64,000 nt of DNA from contig NZ_JAVIWL010000001.1 of assembly GCF_034314045.1 (NCBI RefSeq), forward strand, positions 1,860,001 through 1,924,000. Direction: 5' to 3'. Origin of the DNA: Glaciimonas sp. CA11.2. Its GTDB lineage: Bacteria > Pseudomonadota > Gammaproteobacteria > Burkholderiales > Burkholderiaceae_D. A program made the translations under genes and the position numbers. Below are positions 36,716 to 46,048 of the stretch, piece after piece (the first letter of the stretch is position 1; the number at the start of each line of letters is the position of its first letter). The notes under the pieces were generated by a model that was not told the DNA's origin, ran no database searches, and saw only the letters and a program-made list of their open reading frames with translations.

Positions 36716-37524
36716 TCAAAATCGAAGCACGCCAAATCGTTAAAATCTTCGGTCCTCACGAACAAGAAGCGCTGAAGCAATTGCGCAATGGCAAAACCAA
36801 AGCCGACATTTTGCAGCAGCACAATTGTAATGTCGGTCTTGATCACGTCAGCTTACAAATCGCAGCAGGACAAATTTTTGTCATCATGGGATTGTCAGGT
36901 TCAGGAAAATCGACGCTGGTGCGCCACTTCAATCGCCTTATCGATCCGACGGCTGGTGAAATCTTCATCGATGGTCAAAATATCTTGACGCTGGATGCCG
37001 CAGGGCTGCGTGACTTGCGCCGCCGCCGAATTAGTATGGTGTTCCAGAATTTTGGTTTGTTGCCACATCAAACCGTGTTGGAGAATACGGCATATGGATT
37101 GCTGGTACGCGGCGACAACCGTGCTGAAAGTCTGGTTATCGCACGTGACTGGATTGAGCGGGTTGGGCTGACTGGGTATGAGGGCAATTACCCCGATGCC
37201 CTTTCCGGCGGCATGCGCCAGCGCGTCGGTTTAGCGCGTGCCTTGGCAATGGATACCGATATTGTGTTAATGGACGAAGCTTTTAGTGCACTCGATCCGC
37301 TGATTCGTAGCGAAATGCAAACGCAATTGCTGGACTTGCAGGCGACGTTGCAAAAGACAATTGTGTTCATCACGCATGATCTTGACGAAGCGTTGCGGAT
37401 TGGAACCCGCATCGCCATTTTACGTGATGGAAAATTGGTGCAAGAAGGTACGCCAACCGATATTTTGCAAAATCCGGTAGACGATTATGTGCGACGCTTT
37501 GTGGAAAAGCGGGAGGTGGTATAG
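36712..37524 (+). CDS. proV: Glycine betaine/proline-type ABC transporter ATPase ProV
   Basis: A 270-aa ABC ATPase: Walker A MGLSGSGKST near residue 60, Q-loop FQNFGLLPHQ, signature LSGGMRQRVGLARAL, Walker B IVLMDEAFSALDP and a switch His in FITHDLDEA. The N-terminal extension (GPHEQEALKQLRNGKTKADIL) is typical of ProV. E. coli ProV has about 400 residues; this one stops after the ATPase core and lacks the C-terminal CBS pair that senses ionic strength in related transporters. Confidence 0.92.
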   Translation: MIKIEARQIVKIFGPHEQEALKQLRNGKTKADILQQHNCNVGLDHVSLQIAAGQIFVIMGLSGSGKSTLVRHFNRLIDPTAGEIFIDGQNILTLDAAGLRDLRRRRISMVFQNFGLLPHQTVLENTAYGLLVRGDNRAESLVIARDWIERVGLTGYEGNYPDALSGGMRQRVGLARALAMDTDIVLMDEAFSALDPLIRSEMQTQLLDLQATLQKTIVFITHDLDEALRIGTRIAILRDGKLVQEGTPTDILQNPVDDYVRRFVEKREVV

Positions 37525-37530
37525 ATGAGA

Positions 37531-37558
37531 AGTATTGTGCGATGTCATGCACAATATT
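37531..37558. terminator. Hairpin between the convergent proV and nhaR-like genes
   Basis: TATTGTGC (37533-37540) pairs perfectly with GCACAATA (37549-37556) over an eight-base loop, and two more outer pairs are possible. There is no T-run, but the placement between convergent stops suggests a bidirectional 3' end. Confidence 0.45.
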
Positions 37559-37572
37559 GCTCAACAATTGCC

Positions 37573-38493
37573 TTATTTTCGTTTGGTCGGCGTAAACACT
37601 CTGCCATGGATCGCTGAAAGAATGGCTTCGATGGCCGGATGCTTGATTTTACGTTCATTCGATACGGCGTAAAACTGCTCATGGACCTGATCCAGCTTAC
37701 CAATTTGTTCTGCGCCAAATTGTTCCTGAACGTCTGCTGCAAGCGCGGATGGTGCAGGAAATAATCCCAATCCGCTCCGTCCAAACGTATTCAACAACGC
37801 ATTGTCATCGAATTCTCCGACCACGTCCGGGCGCAGATTGCGGGTTTCAAACCAGTGGTCGATGCGGCCGCGAATCAGATTGTTGCGCGTAGGTAGCAGA
37901 AGCGGTGCGCCGTTGAGGCTGGTCGGAAATTGGTCGCGATAGCGCTTTGCCAGTTCCGGCGTGCCAAATAACGCAATGTCGCTTTCACCCAGCAAATGGC
38001 TAAATACACGCAACGTGGTGCCGGATGGTACAGGACGGTCGGTCAGTACAACGTCGAGTTTATGTACCGTTAAGTCGCCTAGAAGTGACTCGAATTTATC
38101 TTCGTAACAGATTAGTTTGACCCGCTCTGGTAGTCTCAATGCGGCTTCCAGCAAGCGCGATGCGATCAGCTTCGGTAATGAGTCAGAGATGCCAACGGAT
38201 AGCCGCAACATGCGGTCCTCGCTCGTGGCGGCAAGTGCCTCTTGCATTTGTTCGCCCAAGAGAAAAATCTGATCGGCATAACCTAATGCCATCCGTCCGG
38301 CCTCGGTCAGCACCAGTCGGCGTCCCTGTGGGGCCAGTAACGCCTTACCGATTGATTGCTCGAGCAGAGAGAGTTGCATGCTGATTGTCTGCACTGCTAC
38401 GCCGAGCCGATCGGCTGCACCGGTGACGCTGCCTTCCTTGGCAACGACCCAGAAATAGTGGAGATGTCGAAAGTTTAATCCTGTTGATTTCAT
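37573..38493 (-). CDS. nhaR: LysR-family regulator, NhaR-like
   Basis: A 306-aa LysR protein. The N-terminal winged helix-turn-helix (NFRHLHYFWVVAKEGSVTGAADRLGVAVQTISMQLSLLEQSIG) and the C-terminal half (DNALLNTFGRSGLGLFPAP, then EQFYAVSNERKIKHPAIEAI) match NhaR, the sodium-responsive activator of nhaA. No nhaA antiporter is next to it. It faces the osmoprotectant transporter genes, so a joint role in salt response is possible but unproven. A GAAGTAATACTTC palindrome in its upstream region (38508-38520) could be its own operator. Confidence 0.82.
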   Translation of the reverse strand: MKSTGLNFRHLHYFWVVAKEGSVTGAADRLGVAVQTISMQLSLLEQSIGKALLAPQGRRLVLTEAGRMALGYADQIFLLGEQMQEALAATSEDRMLRLSVGISDSLPKLIASRLLEAALRLPERVKLICYEDKFESLLGDLTVHKLDVVLTDRPVPSGTTLRVFSHLLGESDIALFGTPELAKRYRDQFPTSLNGAPLLLPTRNNLIRGRIDHWFETRNLRPDVVGEFDDNALLNTFGRSGLGLFPAPSALAADVQEQFGAEQIGKLDQVHEQFYAVSNERKIKHPAIEAILSAIHGRVFTPTKRK

Positions 38494-38507
38494 TGTTCTG
38501 TTTTTCC

Positions 38508-38520
38508 GAAGTAATACTTC
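38508..38520. promoter_or_regulatory. Short palindrome GAAGT-AAT-ACTTC between divergent genes
   Basis: A perfect 5-bp inverted repeat with a 3-base spacer. It lies 15 bases before the LysR gene and within the divergent promoter region shared with the hibernation factor gene. A LysR-type site is plausible; support is limited to position and symmetry. Confidence 0.3.
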
Positions 38521-38590
38521 AATTATCTTCGCTTTTTAAATGATTAGGGCAACGTTATGATGATTTTTCCTAAAACGAATTGGAGTCATT

Positions 38591-38989
38591 ATGAAACCGA
38601 CGATCGTTGCAAAAGGGGTAAAACTCAGCGCCAGATTACGCGAGTATGTCATTCATCGTCTTCGCATGACGCTCGACCGCGCGCACTACAGTATTCAGAC
38701 TTTGAAAGTCCGTATTACGGATCAAAACGGTCCGAAGGGCGGAATGGACAAGCACTGCCAGATTCATTTAACCATGCCAGGGTTGCCTACGATTGTGGTG
38801 ATCGAAAAAGGTAACGATATTGCCGCTATGGTGGATCAGGCTGCGCAGCGCGCCGCACAGGCAATTGACCGTTTGTTGTCCCGGGCAAAATCGATCCATC
38901 ACAAGAAATTTGCTGCAACCGTCGCGACTGTTGCGGCCATGGTGACCGCCGACATTGCTTTGCCAGTAACAGAGCCGACGCTCATTTAA
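38591..38989 (+). CDS. hpf: Short ribosome hibernation promoting factor (HPF/YfiA-like)
   Basis: A 132-aa protein with the S30AE/HPF fold: GVKLSARLREYVIHRLRMTLDRA at the N-terminus, VRITDQNGPKGGMDKHCQIHL in the middle and AAQRAAQAIDRLLSR helix two. Such proteins bind the 30S decoding channel in stationary phase or stress. It is longer than typical short HPF because of a C-terminal tail of about 35 mostly hydrophobic residues. A GGAG lies six bases before the ATG. Confidence 0.82.
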   Translation: MKPTIVAKGVKLSARLREYVIHRLRMTLDRAHYSIQTLKVRITDQNGPKGGMDKHCQIHLTMPGLPTIVVIEKGNDIAAMVDQAAQRAAQAIDRLLSRAKSIHHKKFAATVATVAAMVTADIALPVTEPTLI

Positions 38990-39018
38990 TTTATTTTATT
39001 TTCACGAAAGGATCATGC

Positions 39019-39705
39019 ATGAATAACCGTTACAACACACTCAGAAATAGCGCCTCCAGGTATTCGACGACCACGGTCCTGGATGGCGCGGCGCGGCAGG
39101 TTTTGCGCAACACCTATCTACTACTATCGCTTTGTCTTGGCTTTAGCGCAATCACGGCTGGCGTCACAGCTGCACTGCGTTTGCCGGGGCCGGGCATTCT
39201 GATCACGATCGCTGGATACTTTGGTCTGCTGTATTTGGTGACCAAAAATCGGGACCGTGGTTTGGGTGTGGCGATGGTGTTCGCTCTGACCGGCTTTATG
39301 GGCTATACGCTCGGTCCGATTATTAGTCATTACTTAAAGATGCCAAACGGCACTATGACGGTGATGATGGCGCTGGGTGGTACTGCGGCGATTTTTCTGG
39401 GTATGTCGGCTTACGCGTTGTTCACCAAGCGTGATCTGTCGTTTATGCGCGGGATGTTGACGGTGGGTATTCTGGTGGCTTTTGTTGCCGCACTGGCAGG
39501 AATTTTTCTCCAGATACCGGCGTTATCGCTGACGGTATCCGCGGTCTTCGTGTTGCTGATGTCAGGAATGATTCTTTATGAAACTAATAATATTGTAAGA
39601 GGTGGAGAAACCAATTACGTGATGGCGACGGTCAGTCTGTTCGTGTCAATTTTTAATCTTTTCACCAGTTTGTTGCAGCTATTGGGATTCGCTAACAAGG
39701 AATAA
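39019..39705 (+). CDS. Bax inhibitor-1 / YccA family membrane protein
   Basis: A 228-aa protein with seven hydrophobic helices and the family pattern: VLRNTYLLLSLCLGFSAITAG at the start, GFMGYTLGPIISHYL in the middle and ETNNIVRGGETNYVMATVSLFVSIFNLFTSLLQLLG at the end. Bacterial relatives such as YccA modulate the FtsH protease, and others act as calcium leak channels. The function here is inferred from family only. A good terminator follows at 39826. Confidence 0.88.
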   Translation: MNNRYNTLRNSASRYSTTTVLDGAARQVLRNTYLLLSLCLGFSAITAGVTAALRLPGPGILITIAGYFGLLYLVTKNRDRGLGVAMVFALTGFMGYTLGPIISHYLKMPNGTMTVMMALGGTAAIFLGMSAYALFTKRDLSFMRGMLTVGILVAFVAALAGIFLQIPALSLTVSAVFVLLMSGMILYETNNIVRGGETNYVMATVSLFVSIFNLFTSLLQLLGFANKE

Positions 39706-39825
39706 ATAAGTACGCTGCCCAGGTGCGCTACCTACGCAAAATGACGACGCATCGCACCTTTGTATGTGGCTTGTGTATTTGATTTCTACTTCGCATATTT
39801 TTGTTAAACATCATCACTTCACGAT

Positions 39826-39857
39826 CCTCGCTGAGGTTATTTCAGTGAGGGTTTTTA
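39826..39857 (+). terminator. Intrinsic terminator after the Bax inhibitor-1 gene
   Basis: CCTCGCTGA (39826-39834) pairs with TCAGTGAGG (39842-39850) with one G-U pair and a seven-base loop, followed by GTTTTTA. Confidence 0.75.
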
Positions 39858-39879
39858 TAGTCAACCATTGGAGGTTTCC

Positions 39880-40167
39880 ATGTATTGCCCTGTATGTAAA
39901 GAGAAAGAGCTCGTTATGAGTGAGCGTCAAAATATCGAGATCGATTATTGCCCAAGTTGCCGCGGTGTCTGGCTTGATCGTGGTGAGCTCGATAAAATCA
40001 TTGAGCAATCGATGCTTGAAATAACACCGGTTATCGAGCCGCCGATCAGATCTACGCGGCAGCAACCGAACTATCGCTCGGAACATCATGAGAAAGATTC
40101 TTCATCGTACGATAATCGCCATCGCCCCAAAAAGAAAGAGAGCTTCTGGCAAGAATTGTTCGATTGA
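39880..40167 (+). CDS. Small TFIIB-type zinc ribbon protein
   Basis: A 95-aa protein. The N-terminal zf-TFIIB domain has CPVCKEKEL and YCPSCRGVWLDRGELDKII, that is, two CxxC knuckles followed by the family's WLDxGEL motif. The C-terminal half is polar, rich in His, Arg and Lys, and ends in FWQELFD. ATG 39880 has a strong GGAGG five bases before it; a TTG at 39868 is rejected. The function of these proteins is not established. Confidence 0.85.
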   Translation: MYCPVCKEKELVMSERQNIEIDYCPSCRGVWLDRGELDKIIEQSMLEITPVIEPPIRSTRQQPNYRSEHHEKDSSSYDNRHRPKKKESFWQELFD

Positions 40168-40202
40168 GATGCCGTTGTTTTCGGCAGAAAAGGGTTTAAG
40201 AG

Positions 40203-40246
40203 GGCGCAAAACAGAGGATAAAAACATCCTGGTTTTGCGCCTTTTT
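40203..40246 (+). terminator. Strong intrinsic terminator after the zinc ribbon gene
   Basis: GGCGCAAAAC pairs perfectly with GTTTTGCGCC, with an inner AGGAT/ATCCT stem, followed by TTTTTC. It separates the + strand genes from the convergent pilin operon. Confidence 0.92.
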
Positions 40247-40364
40247 CTTGCCTAAATTAATGTTACAGGTGTTTAGATGCAAGTCAGGATCGTTTTTCTT
40301 TGAGTCTATTTTGTCCTCAAAATTTTTCTATCCAATTGGTATTGAACAGGCGTTGAACGTTGCG

Positions 40365-40811
40365 TTAAGGATGCCAGCACACAGTTTGTGCGGTCCCACC
40401 ATTGTCGAAGGCGGTTTGCTGATTTGCCTGGTCAACGGATAATGTTGCACAGCTGGTATCTTGAACCTGAGTCCCAATCGCGGTGGCCGTGAGCGTAAAG
40501 GCCGTTGCGGTCTGGATCGGAAGCGTAATCGTGTAGTAGGCCTGTGGCGACGCCAGAGGAAAGGCCGGGAGCGAAGCGCACGCCTGATTGTATGTAAAAT
40601 TCTGGGCGTAACACCGTTCCAGTATGACCTGATTCTGGGATAGCGCGTTTAACGCATCGGCGCGATGTGATTTCAGCACGTAAGACGTATAACTTGGGTA
40701 CGCAAAAGCGGCAAGAATCCCGATAATCGCGACCACGACCATGAGTTCGACAAGGGTAAAAGCCCGTTGCAGTTGCCTCGACAAATGAAATGGAGTTGTG
40801 TGCATACGCAT
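40365..40811 (-). CDS. pilE: Type IV minor pilin PilE-like
   Basis: A 148-aa prepilin. A short leader with basic residues is followed by [26 protein letters not shown], the class III signal with Glu5, then a single hydrophobic helix and a globular domain with a Cys pair near the C-terminus (SCATL and VCWHP). The residue before the cleavage site is Ala, not the usual Gly. PilD would cut it at the inner membrane. It is the last gene of the pilin operon, 12 bases after pilY1. Confidence 0.9.
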   Translation of the reverse strand: MRMHTTPFHLSRQLQRAFTLVELMVVVAIIGILAAFAYPSYTSYVLKSHRADALNALSQNQVILERCYAQNFTYNQACASLPAFPLASPQAYYTITLPIQTATAFTLTATAIGTQVQDTSCATLSVDQANQQTAFDNGGTAQTVCWHP

Positions 40812-40823
40812 AGTGCGCGCCTT

Positions 40824-43800
40824 TTATTGAAGTTGCCACCACGTCAAGCGTCGTGGTGTGTTGTTCGGATCACGAATAGACTTCTGCTGTCCTCCGGATT
40901 GGGTAATCAATTTGATGATTTGATTTTTTGAATTCGGACCGATTGGGATTGGGGTGCTGGAATAGCCCGTACCAAGCGGAAGACCGACGGCATTTGAATC
41001 AAGCGCATTAATAACGCCATCGCCGTTTGTATCTAGTTGTGGTTGTGAAAAGGCACCGCCGGTCTTAAAATTTAATTCCAGGAACGTGGCGGTAAACCCC
41101 GCATTGCAGGTATTCGCCGCCGGTGGCGTATTCAAGGTCGTTATAAATGCCCCATCAAGCAACCCCGGAGCCGTGACCACGCGTTGCCCGGCCACCAGCA
41201 AGTCGTCATACCAGCCTAACTTTTTAGTCCAGTCAATCGGCGTGCTGGTATCAAACAACAAACCTCCCGCGCCCACTGTCAGTGTTTGCACTTGCAGATT
41301 ACTGCGGGGGGGGACGGTGGTATTTCCCGGTTTGTCCCAAATGGCATAAATGGTCTGTTTTAACTGATCGCTCAAATCTGCGACGGTCAGCAATTGGCCA
41401 GTGCCAAACAAGATGAATTGACCTTGCAGGCGCGGATAATTCGGATGGAGTGTGACGACGGGTGCGACAGTGATCGGTTGAATATTGCCGCTCGCATCGC
41501 GTGCCTGAAACAACAACCGTACTTGCCATTTCGATGGGGTAGCATTGGATACATCAATTGCCCAAAGATTGCCTTGTAAATCGCCGGCATAGACTTGCGT
41601 GACAGGCTGAGATTGCAGACCATCTGCATTTCCTACCGAGACGGTCGACAAGCCTTGCGCAAGCATGCTATTGCACGCCCCCGACACGGCAGCGCATAAA
41701 TCTATTTTGGCAATAGTCTGTCCGGTACTTGGGTTGATCGCGTAGAGAACGGCCTTGTTGTTGGGGCTGTTATAGCCGTTACCGAAGAAAACCGCAAAAT
41801 TCGGTGTAGCCGTAATCGGCGCAATTTGAGGCTCACTGTAGCTGAGGCCCATGTCGGCATCGGTAAATTCCCACAATACCTTGGCTGCTAGTGCTGCTTC
41901 GGTCGTCAAACTTTGCGGATTGGTTATATCGAGAGCATAGATGCTTTTTCCACCGCCGCCTTCGCCACCGACCAAAATGGTATGCCAGGTTGTATCGGGA
42001 AATTGGACATCGCCAGATTGTGGCGATCCGTCTACAAAGAAGAGATGGTTTTGATTGTAAATAGGGATCGTTAATGCTTGCAGATTGGGAAGGACAGCGT
42101 TCGGTATAAAAGCAAATTTTTCCGCACCAGTGGTTGCATCGAAGGCGTGCAGCATACCGTCATTTGCGCCGGCGTAAAGCATAGGTTGCCGTGCGGCCTG
42201 AGCCTTCTGAAACGCGAGATAACTAGTCGTCAAATACGCGGCGTTGGGTGTGCCGACATATAGTGGCTGACTATCGACGATATCTCCAAGAATATGTGAC
42301 CGATTGCGGAAAGTGCCGCCGTTGCGCTTTTCCAGAGCCGTATTGCCGCGGATGTACTGGAGACGACTCTGTCCAAGATTATCGTTAGGTTGCATCAAAA
42401 GCTGTTGGGCCGGACTTAGGTTTACCCATTGATAGGGCACGCCATTGCCGCCTGAGTTAAGAGCTGGGTTGGTGGTGGCGACGACGCGCCCGGTCGACCA
42501 TCCAGTTCCAATAACTTGCGTATCCAATAAAGATTGTGTAGTCGCCCCGCCCCATGGCGAAATGGTGGTTGGGATGCCATTTTTGTCGAGCGCCGTTGGG
42601 ATGATACTGCCGGTCCAATCCTGATAGGGCGTGTCGTTTGGATTAAAACTGGCTTGATACTCGACCACGGTCCCATTCTGGAGAGACGGTGAATTGACGG
42701 CGGCGGCGGTCGTTGACTGGGTTCCTTTTTGAACCGAAACTAAAATAGTATTGAGATCGTTGACAAGATCACCTGGGCTGCTGGCGGGATAATAGTTAGC
42801 CGTTCCACCAGCGATTGCCATTGCTTGCAATGTGGCCGCGGCTTGCGGATTTACCGCGGGATCTACTCCGGCCCCTAAACCAATGACGTAAGTGCTGATA
42901 CCAGCCGCATTCATGTTGGTAAGATTGGTAATCGTATCAATCAGCGCCTGGTCATTGCCCGGATTGGCGGTATTGAGGGAGCCATCCGAATTGAAATTGG
43001 CGGTCACGCCATAACCGACGGCTGCTGCACTACCTAATGGAGGCCAATATCTGCCGGCCAGATCCTGAGTTGGTAACCCGTCAGAAATGAGCACGACATA
43101 TTGTTTGGGGATACAAGCAATGGTTGATCCTGCTACGCTCGCCAGATAACTTTGCGCCTTTGCCAATAATCCGGCGGTTGGTGCCTGACCAGCCACTGCC
43201 TTGATCTCAGCGGTGTTAGTGTTGTTGGTTTCGGGCGCTAAATAAGGTAAAAAAGCACTTACCGCAGCGGTCACTGTGGTGGTGGTCGGGGCTGCTCCCG
43301 CGGAAGTCATTGGAACAACAACATTTCCCGAGGTGGCGGATTGGCCTCCACCGTAGCCAAATCCACGCTGCACATACATGACCTGTCGTGAAAACGGTAC
43401 GTATCCGGCGTTAGTGGGGCCGGTTGACTGATTGGCAGAAGGGGCGCTAAATTGGTAGGAAACATTAATCGACCCGCTGTTGTAATTACCTAATGAGTAA
43501 TTTGGCGGAAATGGCGTGCTGGGGCTAATATTTCCATAGTTAATGTAGACGCTGGCCTGCGATCCGGCATAGAGAACATCATTGATGGTTGCGTCGTCGC
43601 TGGATGCGCCAATTTGCATATACTGCGAGTTTGCTACCGCCGAGGCAGAGTACAAACTGGAACCTATAATCGAAGCGCAATTATTTTGTACCGTCGCGCT
43701 TGCGGATGGGTAACCAAAACATGGATTGGTAACATAACGGTTGCCGCTTACCTGAGTATTGGTAAAGGTGAAACCGCTCGTTGCGGGAGACATGTAATAC

Positions 43801-44327
43801 ACCCACGTTGTATAAATCCTTGTGTTGTTTGTACTGTAGTTAAGGAGCGCAAAGTCGGTATTTTGCATGTAGGCCTGGATAATCGCCTGGATGCCGCCTT
43901 TGGCTACGTTCAGCCGACTGGCCCCGTTATCGGCCAGATTGCCGTTCTGACTGACCGTGTAAGGCGCATTGCCTGCCAGGTCGGCTGCCTGTATTGGTGG
44001 CGTGAAACCGGCAGGTACAAAATAGGTTACCGGGGAGCTGGAATTTTTTAGGCTGGCTAATCCGCTCGGCACACTACCAGACCCGATCATGATCGCGCCG
44101 CTTAGCGTCCCATCCATCGATTCTGAGTTACCCAGCGCAATTAAGACCTGCGGATGCGCTGGTGTGGATACGGTCAACGGTACCTGAGAAATCGCGAGCG
44201 TCACGCTAGGCTGGGCGTTTGCAGGAGGAATCGTTGTTGACGAAGCTAGCAAGACTGCCGCCGCCATTACGGCAGCAATGGCAGGCAGGTATTTCAAGCG
44301 CATCCTCGATTTTTGTTGTTGCTGCAT
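40824..44327 (-). CDS. pilY1: Type IV pilus tip / biogenesis protein PilY1
   Basis: A 1167-aa exported protein. It has a hydrophobic N-terminal segment (YLPAIAAVMAAAVLLAS), then a von Willebrand-like region containing LIALGNSESMDG, CIPKQYVVLISDGLPT and YVIGLGAG. The C-terminal half is the PilY1 beta-propeller, starting near residue 680 with RSHILGDIVDSQPLYVGTP and GANDGMLHAFDA. A calcium-loop-like DTNGDGVINALDS lies near residue 1095. PilY1 promotes pilus extension, adhesion and surface sensing. The MIDAS-like motif reads NSES where DxSxS is expected. It sits between pilX and pilE. Confidence 0.93.
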   Translation of the reverse strand: MQQQQKSRMRLKYLPAIAAVMAAAVLLASSTTIPPANAQPSVTLAISQVPLTVSTPAHPQVLIALGNSESMDGTLSGAIMIGSGSVPSGLASLKNSSSPVTYFVPAGFTPPIQAADLAGNAPYTVSQNGNLADNGASRLNVAKGGIQAIIQAYMQNTDFALLNYSTNNTRIYTTWVYYMSPATSGFTFTNTQVSGNRYVTNPCFGYPSASATVQNNCASIIGSSLYSASAVANSQYMQIGASSDDATINDVLYAGSQASVYINYGNISPSTPFPPNYSLGNYNSGSINVSYQFSAPSANQSTGPTNAGYVPFSRQVMYVQRGFGYGGGQSATSGNVVVPMTSAGAAPTTTTVTAAVSAFLPYLAPETNNTNTAEIKAVAGQAPTAGLLAKAQSYLASVAGSTIACIPKQYVVLISDGLPTQDLAGRYWPPLGSAAAVGYGVTANFNSDGSLNTANPGNDQALIDTITNLTNMNAAGISTYVIGLGAGVDPAVNPQAAATLQAMAIAGGTANYYPASSPGDLVNDLNTILVSVQKGTQSTTAAAVNSPSLQNGTVVEYQASFNPNDTPYQDWTGSIIPTALDKNGIPTTISPWGGATTQSLLDTQVIGTGWSTGRVVATTNPALNSGGNGVPYQWVNLSPAQQLLMQPNDNLGQSRLQYIRGNTALEKRNGGTFRNRSHILGDIVDSQPLYVGTPNAAYLTTSYLAFQKAQAARQPMLYAGANDGMLHAFDATTGAEKFAFIPNAVLPNLQALTIPIYNQNHLFFVDGSPQSGDVQFPDTTWHTILVGGEGGGGKSIYALDITNPQSLTTEAALAAKVLWEFTDADMGLSYSEPQIAPITATPNFAVFFGNGYNSPNNKAVLYAINPSTGQTIAKIDLCAAVSGACNSMLAQGLSTVSVGNADGLQSQPVTQVYAGDLQGNLWAIDVSNATPSKWQVRLLFQARDASGNIQPITVAPVVTLHPNYPRLQGQFILFGTGQLLTVADLSDQLKQTIYAIWDKPGNTTVPPRSNLQVQTLTVGAGGLLFDTSTPIDWTKKLGWYDDLLVAGQRVVTAPGLLDGAFITTLNTPPAANTCNAGFTATFLELNFKTGGAFSQPQLDTNGDGVINALDSNAVGLPLGTGYSSTPIPIGPNSKNQIIKLITQSGGQQKSIRDPNNTPRRLTWWQLQ

Positions 44328-44417
44328 ACGTCGATCCTCTCATTTCTTCCGCGCTACTGTAAGTGATGCGAAGTGGCGGCTGACTTGTTACTTAATTAAT
44401 CTTGCGCGCATATAGCG

Positions 44418-44966
44418 CTACTGTTGAATTTGTACCGTTGCCTGCAGCAATACCGGTGCGCCGCCACTGGCCCCAACTGCCCGCGCCGTGACGCGAAAGA
44501 CGCGCGTGACTTTTTTCATGTTTTGACCCGGCAATACGACTGAGGGCAGAAGCTCAATAAAGTAGGCAGCGGCGGTGTTGGAGTTTCCCTGAAAGCTTGA
44601 AATCACCGCCGCACCACTCCAAAGAATGGTGGTCCACAATGGCGGATTGGCTGGGTTAAACAAATACAAGCCGTTGCCATTAGATTGAAAATTTCCTACC
44701 GGATAAGCACCCGCGAGGAGATTACTTTGGGCTTGATTCAGTGCCGCTTCAGCGGTTTGAAAGGCGATTTGCACATCGGCACTGTTGGTGGCGATGCGGG
44801 TTTGGGTACTATTTAACGCCACCAATCCGAGGGCGAGAATGGTCAACATTAACACTAGCATAACCGTGATCAGCAATACTGCCCCGCGTTGCGCGCGTGC
44901 TTTTTGTCCGCGAAAAGCACGTGCGCTAAAAGGTGGAACACTAAAAGAGCGTGAGGGAGTTTTCAT
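44418..44966 (-). CDS. pilX: Type IV pilus minor pilin PilX
   Basis: A 182-aa protein with the PilX N-terminal pattern: QRGAVLLITVMLVLMLTILALGLVALNSTQTRIATNSADVQIAFQTAEAALNQA. Like other PilX proteins it lacks the Glu5 of major pilins. A globular domain of about 110 residues follows. It overlaps pilW by 4 nt. A 90-base gap separates it from pilY1. Confidence 0.88.
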   Translation of the reverse strand: MKTPSRSFSVPPFSARAFRGQKARAQRGAVLLITVMLVLMLTILALGLVALNSTQTRIATNSADVQIAFQTAEAALNQAQSNLLAGAYPVGNFQSNGNGLYLFNPANPPLWTTILWSGAAVISSFQGNSNTAAAYFIELLPSVVLPGQNMKKVTRVFRVTARAVGASGGAPVLLQATVQIQQ

Positions 44967-46048
44967 GCCGCATTCCTCAGGTTGATCGTCATTTCATAGA
45001 CGTGCCGTAAACGGCCATCGGCGGGCACCGTAACAGTGGTATTCAAGACGGTAAATTGGCGGGAGCTCGCATTTGATGTGGTCCCCGAACCAACTTGGCC
45101 CTGTATCAGAAACCCCAGGCGCACCGAATAGACTTGTGTCCAGTCTGTTACTGCATTGGCAGAAACATACTGGGTCAGGATGTTATTTGTGCCGATCCCA
45201 TATAAAACCTGCATCGCTTCAACCCCCGGCACCAATGGCAGATCGGTCCAGACGCCATTGTTATAAGTCGATCGCATTAGCGCACTTTGATCGCCGCCGA
45301 CACCTTGCGCTACATAAAAGGCAGTTTGTTGCAGGGGCACAAATAGCGCACCGGTTTGATAGTTGACCGCGAATACGCTAGTACTATTTGTACCAATCGC
45401 ACCTCCAGTAGCCGCATGGGTAATGGTATTTCCGGCAATAGCGGTGATTTGAAAAATACTTGATTTCAGGCAATCAGAGACGATTCCGAGCTGACCAACT
45501 GCCAGACCTGTTGTATTCTGCAAGGTCATCGTTGCCGCACCTAACGGAATAACGGTCACCCCTACCGGCGGGGTATTCGGCATTGCACCCAGCAAAATCA
45601 GCACGTCACTGCCCGCCTGGACTTTGCCCGTCAGCGTCGCGTCTAGCGTCGGACTCCAATCGGTGGCGATCACATCATTCGCACTATTATCTTGCACGAT
45701 AGTCAAGGTAGCGCCGCTGCCAGCATAGCCAAACAGCGCATTGATCGATGTTCCCAGCGTACCCAAAGGCGGCGGGCCACCGGCGTTAAGGTTGGACAAA
45801 GATTGCGTCAATGATGAACAACCATTAAAGCCTGCAGCGCGTATGACCGGCGTGACTAGTCCCGCAATAGCATTCTCTGCATTTTGGATGCTCGCTTGCG
45901 AATTCGTGGATTTGTAAATCTGCGTTTCCGCGAGATAAACGCTGATGATCGCGCCTACTAAAAATAGCCCAAGCGTGATGGCGATCATGAGCTCAATTAA
46001 TGAAAACCCGCGGACGTTTTTATTTATCGGCTTCAAAGCGGGCCTCAT
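44963..46048 (-). CDS. pilW: Type IV pilus minor pilin PilW
   Basis: A 361-aa prepilin with the cleavage motif RGFSLIELMIAITLGLFLVGAI and the PilW features ENAIAGLVTPVIRAAGFNGCSS and a large beta-rich C-terminal domain. It takes part in the minor pilin complex that primes pilus assembly and carries PilY1. It overlaps both pilX and pilV by 4 nt (ATGA), so expression is tightly coupled. Confidence 0.9.
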   Translation of the reverse strand: MRPALKPINKNVRGFSLIELMIAITLGLFLVGAIISVYLAETQIYKSTNSQASIQNAENAIAGLVTPVIRAAGFNGCSSLTQSLSNLNAGGPPPLGTLGTSINALFGYAGSGATLTIVQDNSANDVIATDWSPTLDATLTGKVQAGSDVLILLGAMPNTPPVGVTVIPLGAATMTLQNTTGLAVGQLGIVSDCLKSSIFQITAIAGNTITHAATGGAIGTNSTSVFAVNYQTGALFVPLQQTAFYVAQGVGGDQSALMRSTYNNGVWTDLPLVPGVEAMQVLYGIGTNNILTQYVSANAVTDWTQVYSVRLGFLIQGQVGSGTTSNASSRQFTVLNTTVTVPADGRLRHVYEMTINLRNAA

